Positions 25,167-33,866 of a stretch of DNA of 64,000 nucleotides are shown piece by piece. Below the pieces are notes generated by a model, which had not been told where the DNA came from, searched no databases, and saw only the letters and a list, made by a program, of their open reading frames with translations. Positions within the stretch are counted from its first letter, which is position 1. Every line of letters starts with the position of its first letter. The stretch is from Bacilli bacterium (GTDB lineage Bacteria; Bacillota_I; Bacilli_A; RFN20; CAG-826): contig JALCDB010000003.1 of the NCBI GenBank assembly GCA_022641095.1, positions 124,001 through 188,000 on the forward strand, read 5' to 3'. The translations under genes and the position numbers were made by a program.

Positions 25167-28100
25167 GCGCCCCGAAATGGACCGCCTCCCAGCTTGCCGC
25201 CATCGAGGCCGGGGAAGGCAACTTCCTCGTCGCCGCCGGCGCCGGAAGCGGCAAGACCGCCGTTTTGACCGAACGGGTGTTCCGCCTCGTGAAAGACCAC
25301 GAGGAAGATCCTGGCCAAGGGGCGGGCCTCGATAGCCTTTTAGTCCTCACTTTCACCGACAAAGCGGCCGCCGAAATGAAGGACAAGATCCGCAAGAAGA
25401 TCCTGTCCGATCCCACTTTGCGACATCTTTCGGGCGAGGTCGAAGGGGCTTCTATCATGACCTTCGACGCCTTTGCCCATCAGCTCGTGTCCCGTTACCA
25501 TTATGACATCGGGGTTAACGAAAAGCCCGATATCGTCGACGATTCCGTTTTCGCGGTGGAGAAGAATCGTCTGCTTGGCGAGCTTCTTGATGAGTATTAC
25601 GAGCGGGGCGATAACCCGATTTCCGGTTTTGCGAAACTTGCATGCGTGAAGAATGACGGCCACGTTCGCGAAGCCGTCCTTTCCCTTGACTCGCTCGGAG
25701 ACCGACAAAGCGACAAGATGGGTTTTTACGCCCATTACGACAGCCGCTATTTCTCCGATTCCTATATCGATGAAGCCATCGCTGAGTTCGAAAAACTGCT
25801 TCGCGATGGATTGACGGCCCTTTCGGAGGCGGGGAAAGCCCATTATGTGAACGAGAATCAGAGCGACAAAGAGACCTCCTTCATCGATGGGATCCTGCAA
25901 AACAAGGGTTTCGACGCTTTTGCCAAAGCCTTCCGCGAAGCCGCGCCTTTTCCAAGAAAGATTCCGACCAAAAAGAGCGATTCCATAGATAACGATAAGG
26001 CCACCCATACCGCCATCGCGAAGCGCTACAAGGAGTTTCTTGGCTATGCAAACGCGGCGGGAAGCCGCCAGGAAATCAAGGACCGCTATCTTTTGACGAA
26101 ACCTTATGTGGACGCTTTCGTCGAGGTTGCCTCCGAACTCGAGCGGCGCCTTTCCTCACGGAAAAAAGAGGCGGGTATGTACGGTTTCGCCGACATCGCC
26201 ACCATGGCGCGAAAGATCGTTTCTTTGCCCGGTCCCCTTTCGGAGTTGCGCCGGAAATACCGTTACGTCATGATCGACGAATATCAGGACACGTCTGACC
26301 TTCAGGAATCCTTCATCGACGCCCTTTCGGGCGGAACGAACGTCTTCGCCGTCGGGGACATCAAGCAATCGATCTATCTTTTCCGAAACGCCAACCCGAC
26401 CCTCTTCTCCTCCAAGCGTGAGCGTTTCGAGCGCCATGATGGGGGGACCCTCATCACCTTGGCGGAGAATTTCCGGAGCCGGAAAGAGGTCCTTGAGGAT
26501 ATCAACGCCATCTTCAGCCCCATCATGAGGAAGGAACTCGGCGGGATCGATTATCGGAACCGCCAATCCCTCGTCTATGGCAACAAGGCCTATGGGATTT
26601 CCGGGGATGAGGATCACCATCTGGAAATCTATTCCTACGAGAAGCCGAAGGAGATGCCGGGGGCCGAGGCCGAAGCGCGCCTCATCGCCGAGGATATCCT
26701 CGAGAAGGTGAGAGGCGGCTATGAGGTTTTAAGGACCCCGCGCGGGAAACCCGCTTGCTTAGGCCCCGCGACTTGGGGCGATTTCGCCATCTTAGACATC
26801 ACGAAAGGCAATTTCGACGTTTATCGGAAAGTTTTCCTTGAGGCGGGCATACCGCTCGAGGCCGACTCCACGGACGACGCCTCCTCGCTTGACATAACCA
26901 TGGTTTTCCGACGCCTTGTTTCTTTGCTGGCCCATCTCGATGAGCCGGGACGCGAGGCCAGCAACGAGCATGGCTATCTTTCCGTCATGCGGAGTTTCCT
27001 CTATGGGCGGAAGGACCCCGACCTTTACGATGACGTGACGACCAAGAAATACCTTAAGAGCCCTCTCTTTGAAACCATCCGCGCGAAGAAAAAGGAAAGC
27101 GGGAACGCTTCCTTAAGCGAATTGACCGAATGGATCATCGACGAGTTCGGTTTCGTCGACAAACTAAGGACCCTCACCGACGTCAAGGACGATTACGCGG
27201 AACTGCAAGGGTTCGCCAAACTGGCCTCTTCCCTTGACCGGTTCGGCCTGAGCCTTCGGGATTTCGATGCCTATTTCGACCGCCTCAAGGATTACGAGGT
27301 CAAGATGCCGCTCGAGAGCGCGGTTTCCTCGCCTTCCGCGGTTTCGCTTATGTCGATCCATAGCTCCAAGGGCCTCGAATACAAGATCGTCTACGTCCCC
27401 GGCGAAGGGAAGCGGTTCAATTTCGGCGACTTCAAGGGAGCCTATCTTTCGTCGGAGAAACGGGGCCTCGTGATTCCGCTGCTCGACGGGGGAGAGCCCC
27501 AAAACATCTTCCACGTCCTGCTCCGCGAGGAGGAAATCGCCGCCCACACGAGCGAGGAGTTGCGTCTCTATTACGTCGCCCTCACCCGGGCGCAAGAGAA
27601 ACTGATTCTGCTTGCCCCAGCCGACAGGAAAGAGCCTATCAAGGGTCTTGAAAGCCCCTCATGCCTTCTTGATTTTCTGTCTTTGTCGCGCTTTGGGAAG
27701 CGCAAGGAAAAGGAAGTCGTCCCGCTGGTGAAGATCGCGGGACAAGAGACTTCTCGGAACGTCTCTTTTCCGTTCCGCCGCGTGGAGGAGGAGCCCGTCG
27801 CGTCCGCTCACATCCGCCCGAGCAAGAGTTCGCTTGAACCCGCGAACGAGGCGGCCCTCGCCTATGGCACCCGCCTCCATAGCCTTATGGAACTCACCGA
27901 TTTTAGGAGCAAGGACGTCAGTTGGATCAAAGACGAAACGGAACGCAGTTTGATCGAAAAGGTTTTGGGATTGCCCATTTTCGCCGATCTTTCGCATGCC
28001 GAGGTTTATCACGAATACGCCTATTATGACCCTGAGGAAAACGTGCGTGGGTCCATCGACTTGCTTATCCTTTATCCTAACAAAGCGGTGATCGTCGACT

Positions 28101-28240
28101 ACAAGAGCCGTTCCATCGACGATCCGGCTTACGCGAGGCAGGTGGAGGCCTACGCTTCCTACGTCCGCAAAGTCACGGGCCTTCCCGTGGAGAAATACCT
28201 CCTTTCTTTGGGACAGGCTCGCCTCCGCGCGCTACAATGA
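25163..28240 (+). CDS. addA: AddA helicase-nuclease subunit
   Basis: 1025 residues, somewhat shorter than Bacillus AddA. UvrD-type motor: SQLAAIEAGEGNFLVAAGAGSGKT (Walker A lysine 31), VLTFTDKAAAEMK, MIDEYQDTSD (motif II, near 370), the GDIKQSIYLFRNA segment, SIHSSKGLEYKIV, and YYVALTRAQEKL. The C-terminus is a PD-(D/E)xK nuclease (GSIDLLIL ... VIVDYKSRS). It unwinds and trims DNA ends with AddB. A GGAGGAG site precedes the ATG, which overlaps the addB stop. Its last codons overlap the -10 element of the following gene. Confidence 0.96.
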   Translation: MSAPKWTASQLAAIEAGEGNFLVAAGAGSGKTAVLTERVFRLVKDHEEDPGQGAGLDSLLVLTFTDKAAAEMKDKIRKKILSDPTLRHLSGEVEGASIMTFDAFAHQLVSRYHYDIGVNEKPDIVDDSVFAVEKNRLLGELLDEYYERGDNPISGFAKLACVKNDGHVREAVLSLDSLGDRQSDKMGFYAHYDSRYFSDSYIDEAIAEFEKLLRDGLTALSEAGKAHYVNENQSDKETSFIDGILQNKGFDAFAKAFREAAPFPRKIPTKKSDSIDNDKATHTAIAKRYKEFLGYANAAGSRQEIKDRYLLTKPYVDAFVEVASELERRLSSRKKEAGMYGFADIATMARKIVSLPGPLSELRRKYRYVMIDEYQDTSDLQESFIDALSGGTNVFAVGDIKQSIYLFRNANPTLFSSKRERFERHDGGTLITLAENFRSRKEVLEDINAIFSPIMRKELGGIDYRNRQSLVYGNKAYGISGDEDHHLEIYSYEKPKEMPGAEAEARLIAEDILEKVRGGYEVLRTPRGKPACLGPATWGDFAILDITKGNFDVYRKVFLEAGIPLEADSTDDASSLDITMVFRRLVSLLAHLDEPGREASNEHGYLSVMRSFLYGRKDPDLYDDVTTKKYLKSPLFETIRAKKKESGNASLSELTEWIIDEFGFVDKLRTLTDVKDDYAELQGFAKLASSLDRFGLSLRDFDAYFDRLKDYEVKMPLESAVSSPSAVSLMSIHSSKGLEYKIVYVPGEGKRFNFGDFKGAYLSSEKRGLVIPLLDGGEPQNIFHVLLREEEIAAHTSEELRLYYVALTRAQEKLILLAPADRKEPIKGLESPSCLLDFLSLSRFGKRKEKEVVPLVKIAGQETSRNVSFPFRRVEEEPVASAHIRPSKSSLEPANEAALAYGTRLHSLMELTDFRSKDVSWIKDETERSLIEKVLGLPIFADLSHAEVYHEYAYYDPEENVRGSIDLLILYPNKAVIVDYKSRSIDDPAYARQVEAYASYVRKVTGLPVEKYLLSLGQARLRALQ
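28233..28238 (+). promoter_or_regulatory. -10 element TACAAT embedded in the addA stop region, leaderless
   Basis: TACAAT spans the last codon and the first base of the stop codon of addA, with exactly 6 nt to the ATG at 28245. CGCGC directly precedes it. Confidence 0.6.
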
Positions 28241-28244
28241 AGCC

Positions 28245-29390
28245 ATGGCAAACGAAACGATTTTCACGAAAGGGCAGTTTCTTGACGTTCTCAAGGGGCT
28301 TCGGGTCCCCGAGAACCTTTCGCGCGATTTCCTTTACGATGCGTATGTCGCCGCGATGGAGGGCTCGCAGGAACTAAAGAAAGCCTACGGGGCCCTCGCG
28401 GCGATGCCGATCAACTCGACGCAACTCGTTCTCTATCTCGTCAATGAGCATTCCTTTTACCTCATGATGCACCCCGACAAAAAAGAGGCCGACATCGTCA
28501 AGGACGACAAATACGTCCAACTGACCATTTCGGTGGCGCTCGACAAGTATTTCACCAACGAGCATTTGGCCTACAAGAACGGCCGTTTCGCCTCCCGTTT
28601 CCTTCCTGAGATCTCGACGATATCCATTTACCTCAATTTCATTCAAGGAATGCTGTCCCGTTACAAACGGGGCGACCCCAAGGAGACGCTGGTGGTGGAT
28701 ATCATCAGCAAAGCCTTCTCGATGTCCGAATGCATGGTGGACCTTCTTACCTCGGGTTTTGAGACGGAGGCCTTCTCCACCTGGCGGACCCTTCACGAGA
28801 ACGAATGCATCTTGGCGGTCATCGTCAAATACGGCAAGCCTGTCATCGACGAATACCTGAAGCACCTTACCTACGCCTTGGCTTTCCGCGGCGGCTTGCC
28901 GAGCAAAGAGGAAACCGACGCGGTCTTCATCCAAATCAAGGGGGAGATGCGTTCGCTCGGCCTCAAGAGCAAGGACATGAAGCGTTTCATCGAGTACGGT
29001 TGGCTCATCGGGGCCAAGGATTACGCCTCGACCGAGGGCTTCAAATTCAATTTCCGCGACGGCGTCGAACGCATGGCGGGGCTTTCGAATTACTCGAAAG
29101 TCTATGAGATGTCGAGCGAAATCGCCCACAGTTCCGCCTTGCTCATCTATTCCCGCAAGAACTATTTCTACCTCGTCAGCATGATCAATCTCTACGAATC
29201 CTTCTTCCGCCTCGAGAAGATCTTCAGCTCGATTTACCTGTCGACCGTTCCTGAGGCTGAGCAAAAACAATACCTCGCGATGCGGCAGCTTTATTTCGGC
29301 GAACTCATGGCGGTCTACGCTTACGAGAAAAAGCGCTTGGCTAACCTCACTTCCGCCTCCAAAAAGAAAATCGAGGCCGCGAAAAGCTAA
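28245..29390 (+). CDS. DUF5677-like helical protein
   Basis: 381 residues, entirely soluble and helical. The middle (about 160-205) reads SMSECMVDLLTSGFETEAFSTWRTLHENE, resembling the conserved arginine-glutamate helix of DUF5677 proteins, and the region YSKVYEMSSEIAHSS fits the family's second motif. Members often appear near defence or surface genes, but their function is unsettled. Here it follows addAB. The ATG is fixed by the leaderless -10 element 6 nt upstream. A weak 6-bp hairpin (29419-29433) follows the stop. Confidence 0.6.
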   Translation: MANETIFTKGQFLDVLKGLRVPENLSRDFLYDAYVAAMEGSQELKKAYGALAAMPINSTQLVLYLVNEHSFYLMMHPDKKEADIVKDDKYVQLTISVALDKYFTNEHLAYKNGRFASRFLPEISTISIYLNFIQGMLSRYKRGDPKETLVVDIISKAFSMSECMVDLLTSGFETEAFSTWRTLHENECILAVIVKYGKPVIDEYLKHLTYALAFRGGLPSKEETDAVFIQIKGEMRSLGLKSKDMKRFIEYGWLIGAKDYASTEGFKFNFRDGVERMAGLSNYSKVYEMSSEIAHSSALLIYSRKNYFYLVSMINLYESFFRLEKIFSSIYLSTVPEAEQKQYLAMRQLYFGELMAVYAYEKKRLANLTSASKKKIEAAKS

Positions 29391-29596
29391 GTAGAATCGT
29401 CAAAGTCCAGACGAAAAGAAGAGCCAGGCTCTTTCGTTTAATACGAACCGATATCAAGGAAATGCCGTTTATGGAAAGCGCCTTGGCGATTGGCTATGGC
29501 AAAAACGCGTTCCCCAGGAACCACCATTCTTTTTCCGTTTCCGCTTTTTGGCTTTCTGCGCCTAGTCGGTTTTCTCTTCCGTGGCCCTTTTTCGGC
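29391..29596. other. Non-coding gap between convergent genes
   Basis: Contains a weak hairpin AAGAGC-CAG-GCTCTT (29419-29433) followed by TCGTTTA, possibly ending the DUF5677-like transcript. I see nothing else recognisable in the remaining sequence. Confidence 0.4.
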
Positions 29597-29641
29597 GAAA
29601 AGAAAGCCCGGCCTCGGGGCAGAAACCCCGTAATGCCGGGC
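29597..29641 (-). terminator. Nested-hairpin terminator of the nucleoside kinase gene
   Basis: On the minus strand GCCCGGC and GCCGGGC pair, enclosing an inner CGGGG/CCCCG hairpin, followed by TTTCTTTT. It lies 18 nt beyond the stop. Confidence 0.85.
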
Positions 29642-29658
29642 AATCCCTCGAAAAGGAA

Positions 29659-31308
29659 TCAGACGTCCGCGTAGCAGGAACCGCCAATGAACTCCCGCAT
29701 GAGGGAATTGCACGGCACCCAATCATCAGGCATGTCAACGAAGAACTTTAAGAGCCGCATGAGGCGCTCGGCATTGGGGAAATACGGAGAATCCCGATCG
29801 ATGGCCTCCAATAATGGCATCGCGTATTTCTTCATGACCGGTAATTCATAAGGAAGGAAAGAATTGAAAACGTAATCGGCGCCTTCTTGAGTGCTGTAGA
29901 TCCACTTGAATTCGCCCGCCCGGACTTTCGGCCACATGCTGAGGGTCTCTTCGGCCGGGGAACCGCGGAACTTCTTGTCGCGCACCATCCGGCGGAGGAG
30001 GCGGAGATCCGTCAAGCTCATCGGATTGTGGTCGTCGAGGTTGATTTGGGCCTGCGGCGAAATGAAAATCTTGAACTTGTTGTTCTTTGGGATGGAGGTG
30101 GTGAGTTGGTCGTTGAGGGCGTGAATGCCTTCGACGATGATGGGCTCGTCCTTGCCTATTTTGACCTTGCGGCCGAAGACGCGATGGCCTTTCTCAAAGT
30201 CGAACTTCGGGAGCTCGGTCTCTTTGCCGCTGATGAGGTCAAGCATGTTTTGATTGAAATACTCGATGTCGAGGGCGTCGATGCTCTCGAGGTCCGGCTC
30301 CCCGTCTTCACCGAGCGGGGCTTCGCCCTTTGGCTTGTAATAGTCGTCGATTGAGATGCGGATCGGGCGGATGCCGCGGCTCAACAGTTCGATGCGGAGG
30401 CGATTGGCGAACGTCGTCTTGCCAGAGCTAGAAGGCCCGGCGACGCAAACGAGGCGGATGTCGTCGATGTCGTCCTCAATCATTTCGCCCAGTTCGGCGA
30501 GCATGCGGTTGTGGCGGTCTTCGCATATGTTGATGAACTCGACCTCGCCGGCCTTTTCGATCTCCCGGTTGATGTGAGCGATCGTATCGATGCCGACGAC
30601 TTTGGCCCAGTCATGGGACTCTTTGAGGGTGCGGCCGAAAGTGGGGGCGTCCTCGAAGGGCGGAATCTCGCCCTTGGTTTCGCTGCGCGGATACTGAAGC
30701 AAAAAGCCCGGCGCGTAAAGGCGAAGTTTATAGGATTTGAGGTACCCGGTCGAGGGGACCATGCGACTGTACATGTAGTTGAGGTAACCATCGCACTCAT
30801 AGAAGTGGACGGTTTTCTCAGGGCGGTATTTAAGGATGGCGGTTTTGTCGGGGAAATTGCGCTCCTTGTAGATTTCGTAGGCTTTTTTGTCGGAGACGAT
30901 CTCGCGCTTCAGCGGGAAATCGGCGGCGACGATCGTCTCGAGCTCCTTGTTAAGCTTGATAAGCATCGCGGTATCGCCGACGGCGTTTGGGTCGAGGAGG
31001 TGAATCGACACGCAACGCGAGACGTTGTAGGCGAAACGGACGTGCAGTTTTGGGTAGCAGCGGGCGAAGGCCATCGCCACGAGGTAGCGGAGCGAGGCCT
31101 CATAGACCTTGACGGCATCGTGATCGGCGAGCGTCAAAAACTCGATATCGGCGTCATAGTAAACTTCGTATGTCAGTTCGCGGACGCGGTTATTGACTTT
31201 GGCGCAAATGAAATCGCGGCAATTGGGAGCGTCTTTGATGAGGTCCAGCAAGGCGACCTTTTTCTCGAAAGTCCCCGTTTTTCCATTGAATTTGACGCTA
31301 AATGACAT
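29659..31308 (-). CDS. Nucleoside (uridine-type) kinase with N-terminal TGS domain
   Basis: 549 residues. An N-terminal TGS-like domain (about 1-60) is followed by a threonyl-tRNA-synthetase-like second domain (about 60-240), then a uridine-kinase P-loop domain: VCVAGPSSSGKTTFANRL, RISIDDYYKP, IIVEGIHALND and the DLRLLRRMVRD segment. This TGS plus ThrRS-like plus Udk architecture is known in clostridia and relatives; the substrate is inferred as uridine or another nucleoside. I start at 31308 because AAAGGA precedes that ATG and the TGS fold begins there. The upstream extension to 31434 crosses the promoter. Confidence 0.88.
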   Translation of the reverse strand: MSFSVKFNGKTGTFEKKVALLDLIKDAPNCRDFICAKVNNRVRELTYEVYYDADIEFLTLADHDAVKVYEASLRYLVAMAFARCYPKLHVRFAYNVSRCVSIHLLDPNAVGDTAMLIKLNKELETIVAADFPLKREIVSDKKAYEIYKERNFPDKTAILKYRPEKTVHFYECDGYLNYMYSRMVPSTGYLKSYKLRLYAPGFLLQYPRSETKGEIPPFEDAPTFGRTLKESHDWAKVVGIDTIAHINREIEKAGEVEFINICEDRHNRMLAELGEMIEDDIDDIRLVCVAGPSSSGKTTFANRLRIELLSRGIRPIRISIDDYYKPKGEAPLGEDGEPDLESIDALDIEYFNQNMLDLISGKETELPKFDFEKGHRVFGRKVKIGKDEPIIVEGIHALNDQLTTSIPKNNKFKIFISPQAQINLDDHNPMSLTDLRLLRRMVRDKKFRGSPAEETLSMWPKVRAGEFKWIYSTQEGADYVFNSFLPYELPVMKKYAMPLLEAIDRDSPYFPNAERLMRLLKFFVDMPDDWVPCNSLMREFIGGSCYADV

Positions 31309-31384
31309 TTTTCCTTTTTCCTCTTTTCCCAATTCCCTGATTAGCGGAGCGCGAACCCCATAAGTCAACGGGTCGCGTTGGATT

Positions 31385-31412
31385 ATTCTAGCAGGTATCG
31401 CCCCCATTGCAA
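31385..31412 (-). promoter_or_regulatory. Promoter of the nucleoside kinase gene
   Basis: On the minus strand TTGCAA (31407-31412), 16 nt, then TAGAAT (31385-31390). The transcript would carry a leader of about 70 nt with an AAAGGA site. A cre-like operator overlaps the -35. Confidence 0.6.
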
Positions 31413-31421
31413 GCGCTTTCA
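31408..31421. promoter_or_regulatory. cre-like CcpA operator
   Basis: TGAAAGCGCTTGCA on the minus strand matches the Bacillus catabolite-responsive element consensus (TGWAARCGYTWNCW) at every position. It overlaps the -35 of the nucleoside kinase promoter, which predicts repression, and lies 41 bp upstream of the divergent -35. Confidence 0.6.
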
Positions 31422-31461
31422 CGTTCGGATCCACGATCGATTATTCAGGGTTCTAATGTGT

Positions 31462-31491
31462 TTGGCAAAAGGGGTTGAGGCGCGCTAAAAT
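31462..31491 (+). promoter_or_regulatory. Promoter of the nicotinamidase-like/PFK genes
   Basis: TTGGCA (31462-31467), 18 nt, TAAAAT (31486-31491), and 9 nt to the ATG at 31501. The leader would be 2-3 nt at most. Confidence 0.6.
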
Positions 31492-31500
31492 AACGGGGTT

Positions 31501-32049
31501 ATGAAACGTTTGTTGGTTGTGGTCGATTTCCAAAATGACTTCGTCGATGGGCCGCTTGGCTTTCCCAAAGCGGCCTCTTTTTATCCGCGAGTCAAGGAAC
31601 TCATTTCCGAGTTCGACGATTCCGGGGATGAGGTGGTCTTCACCCGCGACGTGCACGAAGACGATTATCTCCATACGGAAGAAGGGAGGAATTTGCCCAT
31701 CCCCCATTGCCTCCGCGGCAGCGAAGGCGCCCGTTTTTACGGCGATCTTGAGGAGGTGGCCTCCGCCCATCGGGTGTTTGAGAAAAGCACGTTTGGGAGC
31801 GATGCCTTGCTTGATTACCTTAAGAAAGGCGCTTACCGCGAAATCGTCTTATGCGGGCTTGACCTCTCGATTTGCGTCATCGCTAATGCGATCATCGCCA
31901 AAACCGCCGCGCCGAACGCTCACATCGTGGTGGATTTATCGGCTTCGGGGAGCGGGGATCAAGAAGCTGAGGGTCACGCCATCGCCGCCCTTCGCCGCCT
32001 TGAGATCGAAACGACCGACAGCACGTCAAAGAAAGGCATTATTTTCTGA
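31501..32049 (+). CDS. Nicotinamidase/isochorismatase-family cysteine hydrolase
   Basis: 182 residues. The catalytic triad is visible as Asp9 (VVVDFQNDF), Lys95 (FEKSTFGS) and Cys125 (GLDLSICVIANA). IPHCLRGSEGA matches the segment before the lysine in nicotinamidases. The likely reaction is nicotinamide to nicotinate in NAD salvage; isochorismatase or another amidase is possible. It precedes the PFK gene by 3 nt, so the two form an operon. Confidence 0.85.
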   Translation: MKRLLVVVDFQNDFVDGPLGFPKAASFYPRVKELISEFDDSGDEVVFTRDVHEDDYLHTEEGRNLPIPHCLRGSEGARFYGDLEEVASAHRVFEKSTFGSDALLDYLKKGAYREIVLCGLDLSICVIANAIIAKTAAPNAHIVVDLSASGSGDQEAEGHAIAALRRLEIETTDSTSKKGIIF

Positions 32050-32052
32050 ATT

Positions 32053-33252
32053 ATGGAGAAGAAAGCGCTGGTCTATTTTCAATCGGGCGGTCCGACGACC
32101 GTCATCAACTGCTCATTCTATGGCGTCATCAAAGAGGCTCTGAGGCACGAGGAATTAGGTGGCATTTACGGCGCCCTTCATGGCGTTGAGGGGCTTATTG
32201 GCGATGACCTCGTCGACCTCCGCCAAGAAGATCCTCACGAAATCGAGCTTCTGAAGCAGACCCCCGGCGCGGCCCTCGGCTCGACCCGCCACATTCTCCC
32301 GAAATTCGGGGATCCGGATTTTGATAAGATCCTCGCGACCATCAAGAGACGCAACATCGGCTACATCTTGGTCAACGGCGGCAACGATTCGATGGACACT
32401 TGCTATAAGCTCTCCCGTTTTTTCGCCATGACCAATTGCGACATCCGCGTCATCGGCATTCCGAAGACAGTCGACAACGACCTCGTTCTAACCGATCATT
32501 CCTTAGGTTTCGCCAGCGCTGCCAAGCATATCATCAATTTCACCAAGATGGCGGTCATCGACAACCAGGCCTACAAAAAGGGCAAGGTTCTTCTTATCGA
32601 GATCATGGGGCGCAACGCCGGTTGGCTCACCGCCAGCGTCGACGTATTGCCAGAAGGGGAGCGTCCCGATCTTATTTACATTCCGGAGATGAAGTGGGAC
32701 GAAGGCAAGTTCCTCCAAGACGTCCAACGCATTTACGAAAGGAAAGGCAACGTCGTCGTGGCCCTTTCCGAGGGTTTGCCCGTCACGCGCCGCAACGGCG
32801 CCGACATCGACAGTTTTGGCCACGTGCAACTCGAAGGGGTGAGCGTTTCCCTCTCCCAGAGCATCAAGAAAAACCTTGGTTACGGCACCCGCGTCATGGA
32901 ACTCTCGCTTCCTCAGCGAGCCGATCCGGTCCTAGCCAGCGAGTCCGAGAAAAAAGAGGCCGTCGCCGTCAGCGAATTCGCGGTCAAGGCCGTTCTGGCC
33001 GGCAAAACAGGGTATATGGTCTGCATCCGTCGGGAAAGCAACAACCCCTATAAATCCAGTTTCTTCTTGGGCGACGTCGGCTTAGTGGCCAATCAAGAGA
33101 AGAAAGTCCCCCTTGAATGGGTCATCGATTCGACGCGACTAAGCGAGGGCTTTCGGCAATACATCCTCCCCCTTATCGCCGGGGAAAGTCGGATCGAGTG
33201 GGGCGATGGCGTCTTCCAAAGCGCCCACCTCAGGCTCACGAAGGTTTTCTGA
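32053..33252 (+). CDS. pfp: 6-phosphofructokinase, pyrophosphate-dependent type
   Basis: 399 residues, longer than the roughly 320 of ATP-PFK. The phosphate-donor loop reads GGNDSMDT (109-116), with Asp in place of the Gly that marks ATP enzymes. The catalytic loop is PKTVDNDL (137-144), with the lysine typical of PPi-PFK. IMGRNAGWL and ALSEGLP follow. It reversibly converts fructose-6-phosphate and PPi to fructose-1,6-bisphosphate. No Shine-Dalgarno sequence is visible in the 3-nt gap to the upstream gene, so translation is probably coupled. Confidence 0.9.
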   Translation: MEKKALVYFQSGGPTTVINCSFYGVIKEALRHEELGGIYGALHGVEGLIGDDLVDLRQEDPHEIELLKQTPGAALGSTRHILPKFGDPDFDKILATIKRRNIGYILVNGGNDSMDTCYKLSRFFAMTNCDIRVIGIPKTVDNDLVLTDHSLGFASAAKHIINFTKMAVIDNQAYKKGKVLLIEIMGRNAGWLTASVDVLPEGERPDLIYIPEMKWDEGKFLQDVQRIYERKGNVVVALSEGLPVTRRNGADIDSFGHVQLEGVSVSLSQSIKKNLGYGTRVMELSLPQRADPVLASESEKKEAVAVSEFAVKAVLAGKTGYMVCIRRESNNPYKSSFFLGDVGLVANQEKKVPLEWVIDSTRLSEGFRQYILPLIAGESRIEWGDGVFQSAHLRLTKVF

Positions 33253-33273
33253 CCTTTGGCCTATTTGGCGGCG

Positions 33274-33290
33274 AAGCCCTGATAGGGCTT
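33274..33290 (+). terminator. Possible weak terminator after pfp
   Basis: AAGCCCT-GAT-AGGGCTT is a perfect 7-bp hairpin 22 nt after the stop, but the following TCCTCTATTTT is a poor T tract. Confidence 0.4.
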
Positions 33291-33308
33291 TCCTCTATTT
33301 TCCTCGCG

Positions 33309-33337
33309 TTGACATTTTGAACCAAAGCCCTTACCAT
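33309..33337 (+). promoter_or_regulatory. Promoter of the ATP synthase operon
   Basis: Perfect -35 TTGACA (33309-33314), 17-nt spacer, -10 TACCAT (33332-33337), and 10 nt to the ATG at 33348. The predicted leader is about 3-5 nt. Confidence 0.75.
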
Positions 33338-33347
33338 AGGTAAGCCT

Positions 33348-33866
33348 ATGGACCAGAAAGAAAAAGAACCGAAACTTAGATTCGCCCAACGCTTCGCTCG
33401 CATGGACCCTATAAAGAAGGACTTTGTCCTTCTTGCCGCCTTTTACGGCATCGTGTTCGTCCTCCTGATCCCTTTGTTTTTCTTTCGTCTCAGCATGTGG
33501 AATTGGGGATGGCTGGCCGGGGCGCTCGTCTCGCTTTTCTCCTATTGGTCGATTTCGAAACTCCCGGATATGCTTATGGGGCAAACGCCTAGCGGAATGA
33601 CCGTCAAATCGGTTCTTTTCATGAGCGCGCGCATGTTGCTGTACATCGCTGTCCTCGTCGTGAGCGCCATTTGCACTTTCAAGCCGGAATGGTTCGGAGG
33701 GTGGGATCTTTTGTCTTTTTGGTCGACGATGCTCGCCATCGTCCCGATGCCTTTCGTCCTCATTCTTTCCAATCTCCATGGCGAAAAAGGGCAAAGCGAG
33801 ATCCACACCTTGTGCCCGACTGACGAAGAAACGAAAGGCGATTCTTCCGAAGGCAAAGCGGAATGA
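33348..33866 (+). CDS. AtpI-like membrane protein, first gene of the ATP synthase operon
   Basis: 172 residues with four hydrophobic segments (about 27-47, 50-66, 88-109, 121-142) and a charged C-terminal tail. Position ahead of atpB and topology match AtpI, which helps assemble the c-ring; the sequence itself is divergent. It overlaps atpB by 4 nt. Its start lies almost at the predicted transcription start. Confidence 0.65.
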   Translation: MDQKEKEPKLRFAQRFARMDPIKKDFVLLAAFYGIVFVLLIPLFFFRLSMWNWGWLAGALVSLFSYWSISKLPDMLMGQTPSGMTVKSVLFMSARMLLYIAVLVVSAICTFKPEWFGGWDLLSFWSTMLAIVPMPFVLILSNLHGEKGQSEIHTLCPTDEETKGDSSEGKAE

